Assembly: GCA_934215405.1 (NCBI GenBank)
Contig: CAKPZU010000090.1
Location: forward strand, 1 to 9,080
Origin: an uncultured Bacilli bacterium
GTDB taxonomy: Bacteria > Bacillota_I > Bacilli_A > RFN20 > CAG-631
Direction: 5' to 3'
DNA: 9,080 nt
The notes under the pieces are model-generated. The model was not told where the DNA came from, made no database searches, and saw nothing but the letters and a program-made list of their open reading frames with translations. How positions within the stretch are numbered: the stretch's first letter is position 1; each line of letters starts with the position of its first letter. The position numbers and the translations under genes are program-made. Shown one piece after another: positions 6,236-9,080 of this stretch.

Positions 6236-7111
6236 TAAAATAAATGTGGATATTATTATGAGTAAAAACCTACTTAATAATATCTTTTTTATTTTAAAGT
6301 TTATTTCTTTTAGATAAAACATTGATTGAAATATTATTGAAAATGATGAAAAGGAAATAATTATATTTAATAAAATATAATCAAGTAAGCTTTTATTAGG
6401 AATATTAACAAATGTAATTGAGCTTTTAGAAAATTCAAGCAATCCACTTAAAAATAATACTATTTTTTTATTTTTAATAAAAATATTTAAAAAAGATGAA
6501 ATAAAGCTAAAAAAGATAATGCAAAAGGCTATTGTAAAAATTGCTTTAATGGATGAATCCATTACTTCAAAAAATATGTCGATTTTATTATCTTTATTAA
6601 TAATTAATATTTCTTTAATTTCTTTTTTCAATGATGAAATAAATAATAGTAAAAATGAAGCTATATATAATGATAATATTATATATATAGTTTGCTTATC
6701 AATTTTATATAAAGCTAAAAATAAAAAACTAAAGGATGGAAAAAATGTATATTTAATAATTCTTTCACCTTCGTTATAGCTAATTTTCTTATTTTTAATA
6801 AATGTGCTTACTAAAATTGCACTATATGGATAGCCACCAAGTAATGATGCTATAACACAAATTAAGCCATAGCTTGAAAGTCTAAATATTTTACTTATTG
6901 GCTTTAGTAATTTTGCTAGCATATTAATAGCATCACTATATAAAACAAAATTAATGAAAATCATAAAAGGAAATAATGATGGAATAATTACTTTATAAAT
7001 AAAAACTATTGATTCATTTAATGATTTAGTAATAATTGATGAACATATAAATCCTAAAGCAGCAAATATAATAATAAGAATATTGATTAGCTTATTTATC
7101 TTTTCTTTCAT
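6212..7111 (-). CDS. ylbJ: YlbJ (SpoVV)-family membrane transporter, short form
   Basis: A 299-residue polytopic membrane protein related to the concentrative nucleoside transporter/Gate fold. Bacillus YlbJ, renamed SpoVV, is needed to move dipicolinic acid across the outer forespore membrane. Family blocks seen: IPSLFPFM (43-50), LLGGYPYSA (90-98) then ISYNEGERII (110-119), and in the second half SGLLEF (222-227) and SFSSFSIIFQ (253-262) before RFLL. About eight hydrophobic segments are visible and no signal peptide is needed. It is about 100 residues shorter than the Bacillus protein. In Bacillus it is co-oriented in the ylb cluster; here it is inverted and converges on rsmD with a 24-base overlap. 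No ribosome site precedes the ATG, which is the first start after an in-frame stop, so translation may be weak or SD-independent. DPA transport is not shown; no other sporulation gene with a defined role is present. Confidence 0.8.
   Translation of the reverse strand: MKEKINKLINILIIIFAALGFICSSIITKSLNESIVFIYKVIIPSLFPFMIFINFVLYSDAINMLAKLLKPISKIFRLSSYGLICVIASLLGGYPYSAILVSTFIKNKKISYNEGERIIKYTFFPSFSFLFLALYKIDKQTIYIILSLYIASFLLLFISSLKKEIKEILIINKDNKIDIFFEVMDSSIKAIFTIAFCIIFFSFISSFLNIFIKNKKIVLFLSGLLEFSKSSITFVNIPNKSLLDYILLNIIISFSSFSIIFQSMFYLKEINFKIKKILLSRFLLIIISTFILLIIFLLK
6249..6290 (+). terminator. Intrinsic terminator of rsmD, inside ylbJ coding sequence
   Basis: GATATTATTA (6249-6258) pairs perfectly with TAATAATATC (6275-6284); AGTA (6261-6264) and TACT (6271-6274) extend the stem past a two-base bulge. 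Six T residues follow (6285-6290). On the minus strand the same bases encode about residues 276-288 of YlbJ. Confidence 0.8.
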
Positions 7112-7120
7112 ATTAAATAA

Positions 7121-7166
7121 TATTTAAAAATAAAAAGAAATAGAACAAATAGCTATTTCTTTTTAT
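7121..7166 (-). terminator. Intrinsic terminator of rarA, containing its stop codon
   Basis: TAAAAAGAAATAG (7131-7143) is perfectly complementary to CTATTTCTTTTTA (7153-7165), with one more A-T pair outside, giving a 14-base stem and nine-base loop. Read on the minus strand, the last rarA codons (three Lys) and TAG form the left arm, and a U-rich tract (7121-7130) follows. It lies between rarA and ylbJ, so ylbJ would need read-through or its own promoter. Confidence 0.75.
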
Positions 7167-8421
7167 ATAATTCCTTTAAATTAGTAGTTCGATTAATTTT
7201 TTTTAATCTTTCGTAATTTTTAATTAATGATAATTCATATGGACCAGATGAATAATTAGGATTATAAAACTTCATATCTTTAATTAACGATGGTAAGTAT
7301 TGAATCTTTTCAACGACATCTAGCCTATCATAATCATATTTTTCATCATCCTCTAAGCCAACTGGAGTAAGCTTTAAATAATCAGGCATTAAAAAGTCCT
7401 TAGTATTAACAAGATCAATTGCACTATGTATTCCGGCTTCTGCACTTTTAGATTTAGGAGATAAAGCTAAATCAACTACAGCAAAGCCAAGTGGAATACT
7501 AGCTTCAGGAAAGCCAACAATTTTAGCAGTTTGGATAGCATTATAGGTTCTATCAACGGCTTGAGGATTTGCAAGACCTACATCTTCATAGGCTGTAACT
7601 AATAATCGTCTTTCAATTGATTCTAAATCATCAGCTGCTATTAAACGTGCAAGATAATATAAAGCAGCATCAACGTCAGAGCCTCTTATTGATTTTTGAA
7701 GAGCACTTACAGCATCGTAATGTCCATCCTCATCTTTATCGATAGTAATATTAGCTTTTTTAATAATACTTTTTATTGTATCTTCAGTAATGGTTTCATT
7801 TTCCTTTACAACAAATGAAGCTATTTCAAGCTTATTTAAAGCAAACCTTAAATCGCCACTTGAATATGATGCTAAAAGCAAAGCGGCTTCTTTGGTAATT
7901 TTAACTTTATTATCTAAACCATCCTTACTAGTAATAGCATTATTGATGGCAAAAACTATATCATCATTATTTAATGGCTTGATTTCAACTAAATGTGTTC
8001 TACTTAAAATAGCATTATTAATAGAATGATATGGATTTGCTGTTGTAGCACCTATTAAAATGATTGTTCCATTTTCAATATGGGGTAATAAAATATCTTG
8101 AATATTTTTATTTAAACGATGAACTTCATCTATAATTAATAAAAATGAATTTTCAAATGATGCTTCAAATATTGCGGCTTCAATATCTTTTTTTGAACAT
8201 GTCACAGCATTTAAGACCTTATGCTTTAAATTCATTTCACTAGCAATAGCTAAAGCAAGGGATGTTTTTCCTGTCCCGGGTTTTCCAAATAGTATCATTG
8301 AGCATAAAGAATTATTCTTAAGCATATTGGTTATAAATTTACCTTCTCCTAAAATATGCTCTTGACCTAAAATTTCATTTGTATTTTTAGGACGCATTCT
8401 AAAAGCAAGTGGTTGTTTCAT
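7153..8421 (-). CDS. rarA: Replication-associated recombination protein RarA (MgsA/YrvN)
   Basis: AAA+ ATPase of the clamp-loader-like RarA/WRNIP1 family, acting at stalled forks and DNA gaps with SSB. With the chosen start (422 residues), landmarks are: N-terminal QPLAFRMRP and EILGQEH, Walker A GKPGTGKT (46-53), Walker B LLIIDE (94-99), sensor 1 TTANP (126-130), the Arg-finger segment LSRTHL (139-144), sensor 2 SGDLRFALN (188-196), then the family C-terminal domain with SIRGSD (244-249), AYEDVGLANP (277-286) and LPSLIKDMKFYNP (376-388). Complete and typical in length. The ATG at 8421 gives the canonical MKxPLAxRMRP start; an ATG at 8436 abuts the ribosome site with no spacer. The gene is divergent from dtd and ends in its own terminator. 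Confidence 0.95.
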   Translation of the reverse strand: MKQPLAFRMRPKNTNEILGQEHILGEGKFITNMLKNNSLCSMILFGKPGTGKTSLALAIASEMNLKHKVLNAVTCSKKDIEAAIFEASFENSFLLIIDEVHRLNKNIQDILLPHIENGTIILIGATTANPYHSINNAILSRTHLVEIKPLNNDDIVFAINNAITSKDGLDNKVKITKEAALLLASYSSGDLRFALNKLEIASFVVKENETITEDTIKSIIKKANITIDKDEDGHYDAVSALQKSIRGSDVDAALYYLARLIAADDLESIERRLLVTAYEDVGLANPQAVDRTYNAIQTAKIVGFPEASIPLGFAVVDLALSPKSKSAEAGIHSAIDLVNTKDFLMPDYLKLTPVGLEDDEKYDYDRLDVVEKIQYLPSLIKDMKFYNPNYSSGPYELSLIKNYERLKKINRTTNLKELYKKK

Positions 8422-8436
8422 ATAATTAAATTGCAT

Positions 8437-8444
8437 CTCCTTTC
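8437..8444 (-). promoter_or_regulatory. Ribosome binding site of rarA with ambiguous start
   Basis: Minus-strand GAAAGGAG is a strong site, but the nearest ATG (8436) follows it with zero spacing, while the ATG favoured by homology (8421) is 15 bases away. Neither spacing is ideal. I chose 8421 for its family-like N-terminus. Confidence 0.6.
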
Positions 8445-8519
8445 ATCGGATATATTTATTTTAATTATTTTATATATTATAATCAATATATATAATATTA
8501 TAATATAAATATAATATAG
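8445..8519. promoter_or_regulatory. A+T-only divergent promoter region of rarA and dtd
   Basis: This spacer is almost pure A and T. TATAAT occurs on the plus strand at 8478, 8491, 8499 and 8510, and on the minus strand at 8481-8476 and 8502-8497, partly as the self-complementary ATTATAAT. Any of these could serve as -10 for either gene. No good -35 is visible, so I cannot assign one promoter to each gene. Confidence 0.5.
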
Positions 8520-8532
8520 AAGGAGCAAAAAA

Positions 8533-8976
8533 ATGAAAGTGGTATTGCAAATAGCTAAAGAAGCAAATGTTAAAGTAAACAATGTTTTAATAAACAAAAT
8601 AAAAAACGGATATTTATTATTAGTTGGAATTGATGAATATGATAATGAAGAAATAGTAAAGAAGATGGCAAGTAAAATTATTAACTTAAGAATTAATAAG
8701 GATAGTAATGATAAGACAAATTTAACAATTAGTCAAGTTGATGGTGAAATACTTGCTATTTCACAATTTACGCTATGTGCCATTTTAGATTCAAGAAGGC
8801 CAAGCTTTTCTCATGCAGCTAAGGCAGATATGGCATTAAGATTATATGAACTACTTGTTGATGAATTAAATAATCAAGGAATTAAAACTAAAAAAGGTGC
8901 CTTTGGGGAACATATGGAAGTTTCTTTAATAAATGATGGGCCATTTACATTAGCTATTTCGGATAAGGATTTATAG
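8533..8976 (+). CDS. dtd: D-aminoacyl-tRNA deacylase Dtd
   Basis: This cytoplasmic dimeric enzyme hydrolyses D-aminoacyl-tRNA (and Gly-tRNAAla), releasing the wrong amino acid. The 147 residues show the family start MKVVLQIAKEANVKV, the active-site motif SQFTL (77-81), RRPSF (88-92) and, near the end, FGEHMEVSLINDGPFT (124-139), whose Gly-Pro (136-137) is the cross-subunit chiral-proofreading motif. AAGGAG (8520-8525), seven bases before the ATG, is the ribosome site. The loop between SQFTL and RRPSF is one residue shorter than usual and lacks the common R-K-G. In many Bacilli dtd follows relA and precedes hisS; here it is divergent from rarA, and a strong promoter follows. No terminator is evident after the TAG. 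Confidence 0.93.
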   Translation: MKVVLQIAKEANVKVNNVLINKIKNGYLLLVGIDEYDNEEIVKKMASKIINLRINKDSNDKTNLTISQVDGEILAISQFTLCAILDSRRPSFSHAAKADMALRLYELLVDELNNQGIKTKKGAFGEHMEVSLINDGPFTLAISDKDL

Positions 8977-9023
8977 TGTTAAACATTTTTTATAAAATTA
9001 GTGAAAAAAAATAAAAAAAGGTG

Positions 9024-9052
9024 TTGACAGAAAAAAGTTAATGATGTATTAT
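9024..9052 (+). promoter_or_regulatory. Strong sigma-A-type promoter at the right edge
   Basis: A perfect TTGACA (9024-9029), a 17-base spacer and TATTAT (9047-9052) make the best promoter in the window. Transcription should start near 9059 and leave the window rightward. Its strength suggests a leader-controlled or highly expressed transcript. Confidence 0.85.
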
Positions 9053-9058
9053 ATATGA

Positions 9059-9080
9059 GCAGTCGACGAAAAGACTACAA
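9059..9080 (+). other. Start of an untranslated leader running off the window
   Basis: The first bases of the predicted transcript, up to the edge, contain AGTC (9061-9064) and GACT (9073-9076) around GACGAAAA. This resembles the base of a structured leader. GACGAAAAGACTA is reminiscent of T-box stem I starts, and synteny after dtd would fit hisS, but too little is visible to name it. Confidence 0.3.

Noticed and set aside
6519..6779. 86-residue plus-strand frame inside the ylbJ region
   Set aside because: Antisense to ylbJ, whose conserved membrane-protein blocks are clear; the plus-strand product resembles nothing.
7790..8029. 79-residue plus-strand frame opposite rarA
   Set aside because: Lies opposite the highly conserved AAA+ domain of rarA and has no independent support.
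1..9080. UGA read as tryptophan, as in Mycoplasma
   Set aside because: All genes are intact under the standard code and the Trp codons checked are TGG.
1..9080. CRISPR arrays, tRNA or rRNA genes, mobile elements
   Set aside because: No spaced repeats, cloverleaf-sized structures, transposase, integrase or terminal inverted repeats are visible, and the intergenic gaps are too short for most of these.

Overview
The window is a compact, strongly AT-rich stretch of chromosome from a low-GC Gram-positive bacterium (Bacillota). Both protein families and gene order point to the class Bacilli. The ylbD-ylbE-ylbF-rsmD block matches the ylb cluster of Bacillus, and rarA beside dtd recalls the relA-dtd-hisS-aspS-rarA neighbourhood. 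Very low GC, short proteins and tight packing suggest an Erysipelotrichia-like or early-branching Mollicute-related lineage, but this placement is inference. The standard code is in use: every recognised Trp codon is TGG, and no gene needs UGA read as Trp. I see no transposase, phage gene, CRISPR array, tRNA or rRNA.

Region 1 (1-3091, plus strand) holds the 3' part of deoB (phosphopentomutase), mnmM/ytqB (tRNA wobble-uridine methyltransferase), rdgB (XTP/dITP diphosphatase) and surE (nucleoside monophosphate phosphatase). The last three are nearly contiguous and probably one operon. The theme is nucleoside salvage and clean-up of aberrant nucleotides, with one tRNA-modification gene included.

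Region 2 (3092-4645) is the Mg2+ channel gene mgtE behind its own extended -10 promoter. Its leader of about 135 nt holds a short translatable ORF with a strong ribosome site, a bulged hairpin, and a terminator-like hairpin nested inside a longer stem. It does not look like the M-box that often precedes mgtE, and it is the most interesting regulatory feature here.

Region 3 (4670-7111) is a reduced ylb cluster: ylbD, ylbE and a short cysteine-free ylbF, then a hairpin pair, then rsmD. Converging on rsmD from the minus strand is a 299-residue membrane protein of the YlbJ (SpoVV) family. ylbG and coaD, which lie in this cluster in Bacillus, are absent here. rsmD and ylbJ overlap tail to tail, and the rsmD terminator lies inside ylbJ coding sequence.

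Region 4 (7121-9080) holds rarA (minus) divergent from dtd (plus) across a nearly pure A+T spacer. A strong sigma-A-type promoter at the right edge starts a transcript that leaves the window; by synteny this could be the leader of a hisS-type operon.

I found no clear undescribed multi-gene system. The best leads are the mgtE leader, the inverted YlbJ/SpoVV homologue overlapping rsmD, and the reduced YlbF.
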